A DNA stretch of 64,000 bases from Pseudomonadota bacterium (GCA_023439305.1 JAEXOO010000032.1:228580-292579), one strand, 5' to 3'. Shown: positions 17,830 through 26,792, counted from the first letter of the stretch. Made by a program: numbers and translations. The notes: a model not told the origin generated them from the sequence alone.

Positions 17830-19041
17830 TCAGACGCCTGTCTTGACCGATGAGGTGCGGGCCGCCAGGCGCAGCGACCAGGCATGGATGCCCAGGCCGC
17901 CTAACGCCAGCAGCGCACCGACCCAGGCTGTCGAGGTCCAGCCCAGGCCGGCCGACACCGTCAAGCCGCCCAGCCAGGCGCCCAGCGCATTGGCCAGGTT
18001 GAACGCGGAGTGGTTCAATGCAGCGGCCAGGGTCTGGGCGTCGCCCGCTACATCCATCAGGCGGATTTGCAGCGCCGGGCCCAGGGCCACCAGAGTGCCG
18101 ATCAGCAGAATATTCAGCGGCCCCAAGATAGGACTGTGCGCGGTCAGCATGAACAGCAGCAGCACGCCTGTCGCCCAGATCAATACCATGCGGATGCTCC
18201 GATCCAGGTGGCGGTCGGCATAGCGCGCGCCCAGCAGATTACCGGCCACCATGCCCGCGCCGAACAGCGCCAGCACAATGGGAATAGCGTGGATCGACAG
18301 GCCTGCCAGCTCCATCAGGGTGGGCTTGACGTAGCTGAACACGGAAAACATGCCGCCGAAACCGATGGCGCCTATGCCCAGGGTCAGCCAGACCTGCTTG
18401 CGTTTGAGCGCACCCAGTTCGCGCAAGGGGCTGGCCAGCTTGTTGGCGGGCACGAAGGGCACAAAGCGAAGCACCAGCGCCATGGTCAGTACGGCGATGG
18501 CGCTGACAAACACGAAGGCGGCTTGCCATCCCAGCCACTGTCCCAAGCCGGTGGCCAGCGGCACGCCGGCCAGCGTAGCGACGGTCAGGCCCAGCATGAC
18601 ATACGCGACGGCCTGAGCCCGTTTGTGCGGAGCCACAAGCCGCGCAGCGACCAGGGCGGCGACACCGAAGTAGGTGCCATGGGGAAAGCCGGCCAGAAAG
18701 CGCGACAGCAGCACACTGGAATACGAGGAAGCCAGAGCCGTGAACAGATTGCCGGCCGCATAGGCGCCCATCAAGGCGATGAGCAGCCTGCGCCAGGGCC
18801 AGCGGGCGCCCAGCACCGCCAGCACCGGCGCGCCGATGACCACGCCCAGAGCATAGGCGCTGATCAGATGGCCGGCGGTAGGAATGTCGATCAGCAGGTC
18901 CTGGGCGACATCGGGCAGCAGTCCCATGATGACGAATTCGCCCGTGCCGATGGAAAAGCCGCCGGCCGCCAGGGCCAGGATGGCCAGCAGGACAGCAGAA
19001 CGGGACGGTGTCGGCGCGGAGGCGGAATGGGAGTGAGGCAT
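17830..19041 (-). CDS. MFS efflux transporter, DHA1 (AraJ/YdhP-like)
   Basis: 403 residues with twelve predicted membrane segments. The N-terminal half has FSIGTGEFVIMGLLPDVAQD and the MFS motif after segment 2 reads VLAVLGARWPWRRLL; segment 4 has RFLAGFPHGTYFGVAA, typical of the drug:H+ antiporter-1 family that includes AraJ, YdhP and NepI. It presumably exports small molecules such as sugars, nucleosides or drugs. It converges with the NimT-like gene (6-base gap) and has a long AT-rich region upstream. Confidence 0.87.
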   Translation of the reverse strand: MPHSHSASAPTPSRSAVLLAILALAAGGFSIGTGEFVIMGLLPDVAQDLLIDIPTAGHLISAYALGVVIGAPVLAVLGARWPWRRLLIALMGAYAAGNLFTALASSYSSVLLSRFLAGFPHGTYFGVAALVAARLVAPHKRAQAVAYVMLGLTVATLAGVPLATGLGQWLGWQAAFVFVSAIAVLTMALVLRFVPFVPANKLASPLRELGALKRKQVWLTLGIGAIGFGGMFSVFSYVKPTLMELAGLSIHAIPIVLALFGAGMVAGNLLGARYADRHLDRSIRMVLIWATGVLLLFMLTAHSPILGPLNILLIGTLVALGPALQIRLMDVAGDAQTLAAALNHSAFNLANALGAWLGGLTVSAGLGWTSTAWVGALLALGGLGIHAWSLRLAARTSSVKTGV

Positions 19042-19294
19042 GGTGAGGAATACGCCGGCGGACGCAGAGTGCGCCGCGGAGGTGTTGGAAAAAACCTATT
19101 GTCGCGCAGGGACCCCATTGGCCTCAAGGGAAAACCCTTGGTTTTTCAGGGTTTTATTTTCAGATATGAATATTATTGTGCATTTTTAACTGAAAAGTAC
19201 GCGGCTAATACCACGGTTTTCAGGGGATTGTTATATCATTTAATGTAATCAACTTATTTGGATGTTTTTTTATCTATTTAGATAGAATACAGAT

Positions 19295-19373
19295 GTTGGG
19301 TATTTTTATTGCCCGATCATTTTCCTGTGGTAGCTTTCCCCTGATTTCTTTTAAAGAAATCAGGGGTTTTTTT
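19295..19373 (+). ncRNA. candidate orphan small RNA
   Basis: A transcript of about 80 bases is inferred from a promoter-like pair (TTGGAT at 19258-19263 and TAGAAT at 19283-19288, spacing 19) followed by a perfect 14-bp stem and T-run. No gene precedes the terminator, and the T-run is only on the plus-strand side. The promoter is weak by consensus, so this is a hypothesis. Confidence 0.3.
19337..19373 (+). terminator. strong intrinsic terminator without an upstream gene
   Basis: CCCCTGATTTCTTT pairs perfectly with AAAGAAATCAGGGG (19337-19365), followed by eight T residues (19366-19373). On the minus strand there is no T-run, so it acts on plus-strand transcripts. Confidence 0.8.
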
Positions 19374-19504
19374 ATTTGTCTTGTATAAATGTCAATTATC
19401 AGCAGATTGACGGTGTAATCATCATGCATTGTGCGCGCGAAGGCAAGGCGTATACTGCGCAAGGCCGCCGTATCGGGCGTGCTTGTCTTTAGCGGACGGG
19501 ATGC

Positions 19505-20257
19505 ATGTTACAGGATCCTTTTTTCTATTTTGCCGCCGTGCCGGCGGTCTTGCTGCTGGGTATTTCAAAAGGCGGGTTCGGCGGCGGGCTGGGCGGGTTC
19601 AGCCTGCCTTTGCTGCTGCTGGTAATGCCGCCGGTGCAAGCGGCCGCCGTCATGCTGCCCTTGCTGTGCCTGGCCGACTTTACCGGCTTGAAGGCGTATT
19701 TCGGCAAATGGGATTGGACCAATCTGCGCATTATTCTGCCTGGAGCTCTGCTTGGCACGGTGCTAGGGTGGTGGGCCTTCGATGTGTTCAAGTCGAACCA
19801 TATCTTGTTGCTGATCGGCCTAATTTCCGTCGCTTACGCGCTACTGAACATCGTGCGCCGTTCGTCGGCAGCCCGGCAGGCTCGGGCCGCGGGACGAATG
19901 CGCGGCTGGTTCTGGTCAGCAGTATCAGGCTTTACCAGTTTTGTTTCCCATGCGGGCGGCCCGCCATTGCAGATCTATCTGTTGCCCCAGCGTCTGGATA
20001 AGGAAGTTTATATTGCCACCACCAATATATTTTTTCTTTTAATCAATTTGATAAAGCTGCCTCCTTATTATTGGCTGGGGCAGTTCAGCCTGGATAATCT
20101 CTGGCTTTGTCTGGTGCTGGCGCCCTGGGTGCCGTTGGGCGTCTATCTGGGCGTGTACCTGCAGCGCAGAGTGGATGCCCGGACTTTTTATGGCTTGCTG
20201 CAGTTCTTTTTATTGATCACCGGATTGTGGCTGGTCTTCAAAGGCCTGCAGGGCTGA
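19505..20257 (+). CDS. TauE/SafE family sulfite/anion exporter-like permease
   Basis: 250 residues with about eight membrane segments. The family shows two repeats; here they begin VLLLGISKGGFGGGLGGFSLP and, in the second half, WSAVSGFTSFVSHAGGPPLQ followed by YLLPQRLDKEVYIATTNIFF. Members move sulfite, sulfoacetate or other anions across the inner membrane. No sulfur-metabolism gene is nearby, so the substrate is open. It is followed 51 bases later by an amidase gene in the same direction. Confidence 0.88.
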   Translation: MLQDPFFYFAAVPAVLLLGISKGGFGGGLGGFSLPLLLLVMPPVQAAAVMLPLLCLADFTGLKAYFGKWDWTNLRIILPGALLGTVLGWWAFDVFKSNHILLLIGLISVAYALLNIVRRSSAARQARAAGRMRGWFWSAVSGFTSFVSHAGGPPLQIYLLPQRLDKEVYIATTNIFFLLINLIKLPPYYWLGQFSLDNLWLCLVLAPWVPLGVYLGVYLQRRVDARTFYGLLQFFLLITGLWLVFKGLQG

Positions 20258-20308
20258 GCGGGCGCGGTGCGCTAGAATGAGCCTAACCGTAGACACAGGG
20301 GGCGCGCC

Positions 20309-21103
20309 ATGAAAGTCGCATTGGGTCAATTGGCTGTATCCAAGGATGTACAGGAAAATCTGACGGCTTGCCTGGGCCTGATCGAACAGGCCACCCGTGC
20401 CGGGGCTCAGTTGCTGGTGTTGCCCGAGGGCGTGCTGGCGCGCAATGTGGCCGATCCCGAGCTGGTGCTCAAAGCTGCCCAGCCCTTGGATGGCGACTTC
20501 GTCACCCGTTTGTGCGCGGCGACCCGGGATACCGACCTGACCGTGGTGTTCTGCATCCACACGCCCGCCTCCCAGGGCAGGGTCTGGAACACGCTGGTGG
20601 TTTTGCGCGACGGCCAGGTTCTCGCCCATTACCACAAGCTGCATCTGTATGATGCGTTTTCGGTGAAGGAGTCGACTTATGTGCAGCCCGGCCAGGATAT
20701 TCCTGCCCTGATCGATGTGGCGGGCCTCAAGGTAGGCCTGATGACCTGTTACGATCTGCGTTTTCCGGAACTGGCCCGACGTTTGAGCATTGACGGGGCT
20801 CAGGTCCTGGTTGCTCCGTCCGCCTGGCTGAAGGGGCCGCTGAAAGAGCACCATTGGCGCGTGCTGACCACGGCGCGGGCGCTGGAGAACACGGCCTATA
20901 TGGTGGCCGTGGGCGAATGCGGCGAGCGCAATATAGGCCAGAGCCTGGTGGTGGACCCCTTGGGCGTCATTGTGGCGCAGGCCGCAGAGGCGCCTGCCTT
21001 GCTGCTGGTGGAGTTGGACCGCGAGCGCTTGGCCTATGCACGGCGCATCTTGCCGGTGCTGGACAACCGCCGTTTTGTCGCCCCGCAACTGGACACGGAC
21101 TAG
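20309..21103 (+). CDS. nitrilase-superfamily amidohydrolase (deaminated glutathione amidase-like)
   Basis: 264 residues. The catalytic Glu-Lys-Cys triad of the carbon-nitrogen hydrolase family is complete: Glu in LVLPEGVLA, Lys in HYHKLHLYDAF and Cys in GLMTCYDLRFPELAR. The HYHKLHLYD and TCYDLRFPEL segments are closest to NIT1/YbeM enzymes, which hydrolyse deaminated glutathione as metabolite repair; omega-amidase is an alternative. A GGGGGC element precedes the ATG. Cytosolic, no signal peptide. Confidence 0.85.
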   Translation: MKVALGQLAVSKDVQENLTACLGLIEQATRAGAQLLVLPEGVLARNVADPELVLKAAQPLDGDFVTRLCAATRDTDLTVVFCIHTPASQGRVWNTLVVLRDGQVLAHYHKLHLYDAFSVKESTYVQPGQDIPALIDVAGLKVGLMTCYDLRFPELARRLSIDGAQVLVAPSAWLKGPLKEHHWRVLTTARALENTAYMVAVGECGERNIGQSLVVDPLGVIVAQAAEAPALLLVELDRERLAYARRILPVLDNRRFVAPQLDTD

Positions 21104-21107
21104 CTCG

Positions 21108-21755
21108 TCAGCCGGCGCGCCGGAAAGTAAGGTTGACGCGCGCCTGTCCCCAATCCGGGTGCAAGGGACCATCCAGGCGGCGCACGCCATGAAAGTTCAT
21201 TCGATCCGGCCCCCACCAGATCAGCACATCGCCATGCCGCAACCGCAGGGTGCGCACCGGGTCGGTGCGCTGTACGCCTCCCCACAGAAACAAGGCTTCC
21301 CGCCCCAGCGATATCGACACGATAGGCGCTGTAAGGTCGCGCTCATTGCGATCCTGGTGCAAGGACATATGAGCCTGGCCTTCGTATCGGTTGATCAGGC
21401 AGGTGTCGGGCTGAAGGTCGTCCAGACCTGCCTGGGCGCAGGCCTGCCGCACTAACTCTAGAAAAAGGACGGGTATGGCGGGCCAGGGGCGACCATTCTG
21501 GGGGTCGTGCGCGCTGTAGCGATAGCCTTGCGCATCGGATACCCATCCGAGTCGGCCGCAACTGGTCTGCGCGGCGGACATAGTATGGCCGGAGGGCACC
21601 TGCATATGGCGCCATGCAGACTGTGCGGTCAGGGTGTTGATGTCGTCGCGCAGCCGTCCGGCATGGGCGAGCGCCATGCCGGGCAGGGCCAGCAGGCCTG
21701 CGCCTAGGCGCACGGGCGGCTGGGGCAAGGAGTCAAAGAGCGATAGGCTGGACAT
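21108..21755 (-). CDS. alkB: AlkB-like DNA/RNA oxidative demethylase
   Basis: 215 residues from the ATG at 21755. It is an Fe(II)/2-oxoglutarate dioxygenase that repairs alkylated bases such as 1-methyladenine and 3-methylcytosine. The iron ligands are His and Asp in MSLHQDRNE and the second His in NFHGVRRLDG; the 2-oxoglutarate-binding Arg is in QARVNLTFRR at the C-terminus, and INRYEGQAHMSLHQD is the conserved core. The length fits E. coli AlkB (216). The frame is open upstream but without family similarity. It converges with the amidase gene and diverges from a pirin gene. Confidence 0.93.
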   Translation of the reverse strand: MSSLSLFDSLPQPPVRLGAGLLALPGMALAHAGRLRDDINTLTAQSAWRHMQVPSGHTMSAAQTSCGRLGWVSDAQGYRYSAHDPQNGRPWPAIPVLFLELVRQACAQAGLDDLQPDTCLINRYEGQAHMSLHQDRNERDLTAPIVSISLGREALFLWGGVQRTDPVRTLRLRHGDVLIWWGPDRMNFHGVRRLDGPLHPDWGQARVNLTFRRAG

Positions 21756-21845
21756 GGAAAGGCCACACACACGTAAGCGCAAGCGATGACGGTATAGTAA
21801 ACGCGTTTCCTTACTCTTTCCGCATGCTTCCAGGGAGAAAGCCTT

Positions 21846-22712
21846 ATGGTGGAACTTGTCATCAATCAACGCCAGCACAGCATCGGCGCTTTTGAAGTGG
21901 GCCGCGTGCTGCCGTTCCGCCAGCGGCGCATGGTGGGGCCTTTTATTTTCTTTGACCGCATGGGGCCGCAGGATCTGGCAGGGCCGATCGGTCGCGAGGC
22001 GGATGTGCGTCCTCACCCGCATATCGGCATTTCGACGGTGACCTATCTGTTTGAAGGCACTATCACGCACAGGGACAGCCTGGGCGTGGAGCAAGATATC
22101 ACCCCCGGCGCCCTGAACTGGATGACGGCCGGCTCGGGCATCAGCCACTCTGAGCGCTTTGATCAGATGCGCCTGCAGGGCGGGCGTATGGACGGCATCC
22201 AGGCCTGGGTGGCCTTGCCGGAGACCAAGGAAGAGCAAGATCCGACCTTTGTGCATTATGCCTCTCAACAACTGCCCTTAATCAGTGAGGCCGGGCTGCA
22301 GGGGCGGCTGATCGCCGGCTCTGCGTTGGGGCTGACCAGTCCGGTGCACGTCGATTCGCCGCTGTTCTACATCGAGCTGCGGGCTCAGGCGGGGCAGTCC
22401 ATCCCTTTGCCCAGCGGACACGAGGAACGCGCCATCTATATCTGTAATGGCGGGTTGGAGGTGGCGGGCCAACGTTACGAGGCTGGCCAGATGGTCGTGT
22501 TTGCCAAGGGCGAAGCGCCGCGCATTCTGGCCACGCAGGACAGCCATCTGATGCTGTTGGGCGGGGAGCCGCTGGGGCCGCGGCATATCTGGTGGAACTT
22601 CGTGTCGTCGCGTAAAGAGCGGATCGAGCAAGCCAAGGACGACTGGCAGAACGGCCGCATTGTCCTGCCACCGCAGGATGATCAGGAGTTCATTCCCCTG
22701 CCGACGGTTTAA
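21846..22712 (+). CDS. pirin family protein
   Basis: 288 residues, two cupin domains. The N-terminal metal site is in RPHPHIGISTVTYLFEG and TAGSGISHSERF; the C-terminal half has LPSGHEERAIYICNGGLEV. Bacterial pirins such as YhhW oxidise quercetin or act as redox cofactors, but the role here is unknown. AGGGAGAAAGCCTT before the ATG fixes the start. It stands alone between alkB and a GST gene. Confidence 0.9.
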   Translation: MVELVINQRQHSIGAFEVGRVLPFRQRRMVGPFIFFDRMGPQDLAGPIGREADVRPHPHIGISTVTYLFEGTITHRDSLGVEQDITPGALNWMTAGSGISHSERFDQMRLQGGRMDGIQAWVALPETKEEQDPTFVHYASQQLPLISEAGLQGRLIAGSALGLTSPVHVDSPLFYIELRAQAGQSIPLPSGHEERAIYICNGGLEVAGQRYEAGQMVVFAKGEAPRILATQDSHLMLLGGEPLGPRHIWWNFVSSRKERIEQAKDDWQNGRIVLPPQDDQEFIPLPTV

Positions 22713-22750
22713 GCCGGGAGAGCTGGGCCGCTCCAGGCCTTGATCAGCCG

Positions 22751-22785
22751 AAGAAAAAAAAGGCCCTGGAACCATGTCCAGGGCC
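22751..22785 (-). terminator. intrinsic terminator for the minus-strand GST gene
   Basis: GGCCCTGGA (22762-22770) pairs with TCCAGGGCC (22777-22785); read on the minus strand it is followed by an eight-T run. It lies 216 bases past the GST stop. The 288 bases between pirin and GST contain nothing else convincing. Confidence 0.75.
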
Positions 22786-23000
22786 GGGAAGGCTTGCGCG
22801 TCAGGGCTGGTGGATTTGCCTGTGTCTGCGAGAAGCGGCAGAACGGTTTTTTAATGTGACGGCAAGCCAGGCGGGCGGCAGGGCCGCACACGCTCTATAC
22901 ATCGAGGGCGATTGTACGGACAGTGCGCGCCGCCGGGCGGCAAGACCTGCCCGGCAGCAGGGCTATTGCCTGTGCCGGCATCCTGCCGCTTGTCGGGTCC

Positions 23001-23708
23001 TTAGTCGCGCGCCGGGATAGCCAGGCCGCGTTGGACGGCAGGGCGCTCGACAAATTCGTGCAGTACGCGGGCGACGTTGCCGAATTCTTCAAACTTTACC
23101 AGCTCCCGGGCTTCGTAAAAACCGATCAGGTTGCGTACCCAGGGAAACAGGGCGATGTCTGCAATGGAATAGTCCTGGCCCATCATCCAGTCCTTGCCGT
23201 CCAGATGCCGGTCCATGACACCGAGCAGACGACGTGATTCAGCGACATAGCGATCACGCGGGCGCTTGTCTTCGTATTCCTTACCCGCGAATTTATGGAA
23301 AAAGCCCAGTTGGCCGAACATCGGTCCTACGCCGCCCATCTGGAACATCAGCCATTGCAGAGCTTCGTAACGCCGTGCCGGATCCTGCGGCAGCAACTGG
23401 CCGGTTTTGTCGGCCAGGTAGACCAGGATGGCGCCGGACTCGAACAAGGCCAGAGGCCGCCCGCCAGGGCCATCCGGATCCAGGATGGCCGGAATCTTGT
23501 TGTTGGCGCTTAAGGAAATGAATTCGGGGCTGAGTTGATCATTGCGCTCGAAGCTGACCAGGTGCGGTTCGTAATCCAGACCGGTTTCTTCCAGCATGAT
23601 GGAAACCTTGACGCCGTTGGGGGTGGGCAGGGAATACAGCTGCAGCCGTTCTGGATGTTGCGCGGGCCATTTTCGGGTGATGGGAAAAGAGGACAAATCG
23701 GGAGTCAT
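23001..23708 (-). CDS. glutathione S-transferase family (YghU/YfcG-like disulfide reductase)
   Basis: 235 residues from the ATG at 23708, preceded by AAGGAAGCC. The N-terminal thioredoxin-fold domain has LYSLPTPNGVKVSIMLEE and NNKIPAILDPDGP followed by LFESGAILVYLADK; the C-terminal helical domain has MFQMGGVGPMFGQLGFFHKF and DYSIADIALFPWV. The TPNG motif and the GGVGPM(F)GQ helix mark the nu-class (YghU/YfcG) group, which binds two glutathiones and reduces disulfides. Cytosolic. Confidence 0.92.
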   Translation of the reverse strand: MTPDLSSFPITRKWPAQHPERLQLYSLPTPNGVKVSIMLEETGLDYEPHLVSFERNDQLSPEFISLSANNKIPAILDPDGPGGRPLALFESGAILVYLADKTGQLLPQDPARRYEALQWLMFQMGGVGPMFGQLGFFHKFAGKEYEDKRPRDRYVAESRRLLGVMDRHLDGKDWMMGQDYSIADIALFPWVRNLIGFYEARELVKFEEFGNVARVLHEFVERPAVQRGLAIPARD

Positions 23709-23760
23709 GGCTTCCTTGCGATCGCGTGATTGAGACTCTTTACATAGTACCAAGCCTGGT

Positions 23761-24099
23761 TCAGCGTAGGGCGGGGGGGCGCTGCGGGAAGGCGGACTGG
23801 CCGAATTGATTGCCCATGCGGTTGCTCAGCGTGGACGGCGTGGGCAGGCCCAATGAGTTGGGCGCTTGCAACACCTGCTGTTCCGATCGGGACAGGGTCG
23901 GAGGGCGTTTTGCTTTTTCCGGAGACAGGCGCTGCTGCAGGCATTCATACGAGGGCACACGCTGACCATTGACTTCGACCTCCACGCAGCTCTCGGGGGG
24001 GCGGGCTGGCGCGGGCGCTTGCGCCCAGGCCATGTCTGCTGTCAGCAGCAGTCCCGAAGCCAGGGCATGGGCCAGAAAGGGGAGGGCGCCGTTTTTCAT
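23761..24099 (-). CDS. small secreted protein of unknown function
   Basis: 112 residues from the ATG at 24099 (AAGG nine bases upstream). A signal peptide of about 27 residues (hydrophobic core HALASGLLLTADMAWAQA, cleavage after AQA) leads into a short, proline-rich, probably periplasmic domain with two cysteines (ESCVEVEVNG and SYECLQQ) that could form a disulfide. I do not recognise the family. It is divergent from the Phd/DUF772 fusion that opens the secretion operon, so a link to that system is possible. Confidence 0.7.
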   Translation of the reverse strand: MKNGALPFLAHALASGLLLTADMAWAQAPAPARPPESCVEVEVNGQRVPSYECLQQRLSPEKAKRPPTLSRSEQQVLQAPNSLGLPTPSTLSNRMGNQFGQSAFPQRPPALR

Positions 24100-24367
24100 T
24101 TGTTCATACCTTAAATAAAAGGCTGCCGACAAAATGTTCGGGAGCTTAATTAACAGAACTGAAAAATTAATCCAATACGATGCTGGATTGTTTCCAAGCG
24201 TAAATCGGCGTGGTCGCTGGCGTTTGTGTGCATTCACGCAGCTTTTCCTGTCGGCTGCTTACTTTAGTGTTTTTTTATTTCAACACGCTGACAGTTTCCT
24301 TGCAAAAGACCGGCTTTGCTTTGTTTCTTTTGAGGGAGCAAAGGCTTTTACACCATTGGGCTTTGTC

Positions 24368-24952
24368 ATGACTAAAACATTGAAACGGGTATCCATGCAG
24401 GAGCTGGACACCCGCTTATCCAAAATCGTCGATGAGGCCAGGGATCAGCCTGTGGCAGTGACGCGTTACAACGCGCCGTGGGTGTGGATTGTGTCGCACA
24501 ACGTGTGGGTGGATATCGAAAAGCTCAAGAGCGTGGTGCCCGAGGGCCACCCCTTGGCGGAAGTGCGGCGTCTGACCGATGCCGACATCCAGGCCAGCTC
24601 CCCCTTGCTGGGCGAACCGTCCGGTTTGCCCGATTCTCCTATGCCGGCATCGGCCATTTTCCGCTGCCTGCTTTTGCAGGTGCTGTTTTCCTTGGGGTCG
24701 GCCGACCGCGTCTATGACGAACTGCGTTTTAACTTGCTGTATCGCTGGTTTATCGGGATCGAGACCTTCCGCGAGCCCCTGGACGGTCGCGAGCAGTTGC
24801 GTGAGCGCCTGGCCACGATGCGTCAACGGCCTCCTGCCTTAAGCCTGTTGGCGCGCTGTGTGGCGGCCGTGCGGACGTCCAGTCACGCCGGAGAGTTCCT
24901 GATCGATGAGCCGGCCTTGCGCGCATGGCAAAACAATAATTCGAATCCTTAA
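24368..24952 (+). CDS. Phd/YefM-like antitoxin domain fused to IS5-type DUF772 transposase domain (PhdA-like)
   Basis: 194 residues from ATG 24368. Residues 1-45 resemble the Phd/YefM fold (VSMQELDTRLSKIVDEARDQ, then PVAVTRYNAPWVWIV). Residues about 95-150 resemble the DUF772 N-terminal region of IS5-family transposases (AIFRCLLLQVLFSLGSADRV, then LRFNLLYRWFIGI). There is no DDE catalytic domain and no neighbouring toxin gene. From memory, the P. aeruginosa locus pdtA-phdA-pdtB-exbB2-exbD2 has an equivalent gene called phdA in the same position, so this is probably a domesticated regulator of the secretion operon rather than a mobile element. Confidence 0.7.
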   Translation: MTKTLKRVSMQELDTRLSKIVDEARDQPVAVTRYNAPWVWIVSHNVWVDIEKLKSVVPEGHPLAEVRRLTDADIQASSPLLGEPSGLPDSPMPASAIFRCLLLQVLFSLGSADRVYDELRFNLLYRWFIGIETFREPLDGREQLRERLATMRQRPPALSLLARCVAAVRTSSHAGEFLIDEPALRAWQNNNSNP

Positions 24953-25139
24953 ATACTTTTTTCAAATAAAGAACAAGAAAAATAAAGAAAAAAGTTTCCA
25001 TTAAAAAAGTTCCCGAACTTTTTTAATAAAACGGAAGTATTGGATTATTAACATTTCTTTTTGTTTGGGCTGGAAACGAGATATTGCCTTGACTCGGGTC
25101 CTGCTTCGTACCTCGACATTCCCTTAACGAGCCTTATTC
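24953..25139. promoter_or_regulatory. very AT-rich spacer before the TpsB gene
   Basis: These 187 bases are much richer in A and T than the flanking genes and hold a palindrome AAAAAAGTT-CCCG-AACTTTTTT (25003-25024). It could be a promoter, attenuator or regulator-binding region separating phdA-like from the main operon. No TpsA gene or remnant is seen here. Confidence 0.4.
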
Positions 25140-26759
25140 ATGCAGCCTTTCAGCCGTATCCAACAGGATTCCCGCCATTGCGGCCCGATCCGGCGTCCGC
25201 TGGCCAGAATCTGCCTGGCCGCCGGTGCCTTTGTCGCGGCCGCCGCCTGTGCGGCCCAGGCGCAGTCGCAAACGGTCAATATCAACGAATACATCGTACG
25301 CGGCAACACGGTACTGGGTGCCCGCGAGATCGAGACGGCCGTCTATCCCTTTCTGGGCGAAGGGCGCAGTCTGGCCGAGATTGAACAGGCCCGCGACGCC
25401 TTGCAGCAGGCCTACCAGCAGGCCGGCTACCAGTCGGTGTACGTCGATCTTCCTGAGCAGCAGGTGGAAGGCGGCATCGTGATCCTGCAAGTGTCGGAAA
25501 CCAAGGTGGGCCGTGTGCGCGTCGTAGGCGCCGAACATCATTCCCCGCTGGCGATCCGCGATGCGGTGTCGGCGCTGCAGGAAGGGCAGGTGCCCGATTT
25601 CGACAAGGCCCAGGTGCAGTTGTCGCAATTGAACCGGGGCGGTTCGCGCCAGGTCATGCCGTTGGTGCGCGAGGGCCGTCTGCCCGGCACGCTGGACGTG
25701 GATCTGAAGGTCGAGGACAAAAGCCCTTGGTCCGGTTCGCTGTCCTTCAATAACGATTACAGCGCCGACACGACCAAGACCCGAGCGGTGGGCACGATTT
25801 CGCATGACAACCTGTGGCAGCAAGGTCATAGCGCCTCCTTGACCTGGTTTACCGCTCCGGAGCGTCGCGACGATGCCAGCGTTTGGTCCGCGTCGTACGG
25901 CATGCCCTTGTCGAGCCATTGGGATTTGGGCTTGTCCGGCTACAAGTCCAACAGCGACATCGCCACCGTGGGTGGCACCAATGTGCTGGGCAAGGGACAT
26001 TCCTTCGGCTTGCGCCTGACGTATTCGCCCGATTACCAGGCGCCCTGGTATCACAGTTTCTCCATGGGGCTGGATTACAAGCGTTTCAACGAATCCATCC
26101 GCTTTGGCGGCGATAACGACGATGTGCCCATTACGTACGTTCCCCTGACGCTGGGTTACAGCGGCTACCGGTATACCGAGCAATCCCAGAGCATGGTCGG
26201 GCTGGATCTGGTGGCCGCGCCCAGCAGTTTCATGGGCATCACCAGCAACGACGACCAATTCGATTACAAGCGCTATCGCGCCAGCCCCAGTTTCGCGCTG
26301 CTTAAGCTCAATGGCTCGCATACCCAGAGCGTAGGCCGTGACTGGCAGGTGCATGGACGTGTGGCCGGTCAGATCGCGACCGGCCCGCTGATCTCCAACG
26401 AACAATTCTCGGCCGGTGGCAGCGGGACGGTGCGGGGCTATCTGGCGGCGGAGCGCTCCGGTGACGACGGCTACATGGGCAGCATCGAGTTGCGCACGCC
26501 GTCCCTGGCTCGCTGGCTGGGGACGCGCGTCAACGAATGGCGCTTCTATGCCTTTGCGGATGCCGCCCGAATCCGCCTGCAAGACCCCTTACCCGAGCAG
26601 GAGGCGCATTTCACCCTGGCCAGCGTGGGCCTGGGCAGCCGCATCCAGCTTATGGATTGGTTGTCGGCCAACGTGGACTGGGGTTACCCGCTGCGGGACG
26701 GCGCTACTACCCGCAAACACAACTCTCACTGGCATTTCAACCTGCGCGCCAGCTTCTAA
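25140..26759 (+). CDS. TpsB outer-membrane transporter (FhaC/ShlB/PdtB-like)
   Basis: 539 residues. It is the outer-membrane pore of a two-partner secretion system and exports a large TpsA exoprotein. An unusually long signal peptide (about 42 residues, cleavage near AQAQS) precedes POTRA domains (about 45-190: INEYIVRGNTVLG and VRVVGAEHHSPLAIRDAV) and a 16-strand barrel ending in Phe. The hallmark loop-6 VRGY tetrad is present at about residue 430 (GSGTVRGYLAAERSGDDG). It starts the run with exbB, exbD and tonB, an unusual setting for TpsB shared with P. aeruginosa pdtB. No TpsA is encoded in the window. Confidence 0.9.
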   Translation: MQPFSRIQQDSRHCGPIRRPLARICLAAGAFVAAAACAAQAQSQTVNINEYIVRGNTVLGAREIETAVYPFLGEGRSLAEIEQARDALQQAYQQAGYQSVYVDLPEQQVEGGIVILQVSETKVGRVRVVGAEHHSPLAIRDAVSALQEGQVPDFDKAQVQLSQLNRGGSRQVMPLVREGRLPGTLDVDLKVEDKSPWSGSLSFNNDYSADTTKTRAVGTISHDNLWQQGHSASLTWFTAPERRDDASVWSASYGMPLSSHWDLGLSGYKSNSDIATVGGTNVLGKGHSFGLRLTYSPDYQAPWYHSFSMGLDYKRFNESIRFGGDNDDVPITYVPLTLGYSGYRYTEQSQSMVGLDLVAAPSSFMGITSNDDQFDYKRYRASPSFALLKLNGSHTQSVGRDWQVHGRVAGQIATGPLISNEQFSAGGSGTVRGYLAAERSGDDGYMGSIELRTPSLARWLGTRVNEWRFYAFADAARIRLQDPLPEQEAHFTLASVGLGSRIQLMDWLSANVDWGYPLRDGATTRKHNSHWHFNLRASF

Positions 26760-26792
26760 CCCTCTTCTGTCTGTATCCGGAGCATACGAATC

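Larger units (their letters stand above)
19042..19504. other. AT-rich 463-bp intergenic region
   Basis: This region lies between the leftward MFS gene and the rightward tauE-like gene. It contains a weak stem-loop CAAGGG-AAAA-CCCTTG followed by GTTTTT (19125-19146), and an orphan strong terminator at 19337-19373 that follows no gene on the plus strand. No credible coding sequence is seen; the open frame at 19274-19462 on the minus strand is antisense to the hairpin and looks fortuitous. Confidence 0.5.

Noticed and set aside
24100..24367. PHO box upstream of the secretion operon, as might be expected from the phosphate-controlled Pdt system
   Set aside because: No tandem CTGTCAT-like repeats with correct spacing could be found.
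25003..25024. Palindrome AAAAAAGTT-CCCG-AACTTTTTT as a terminator
   Set aside because: The stem has almost no GC pairs, so it is unlikely to terminate transcription; kept only as a possible regulatory feature.
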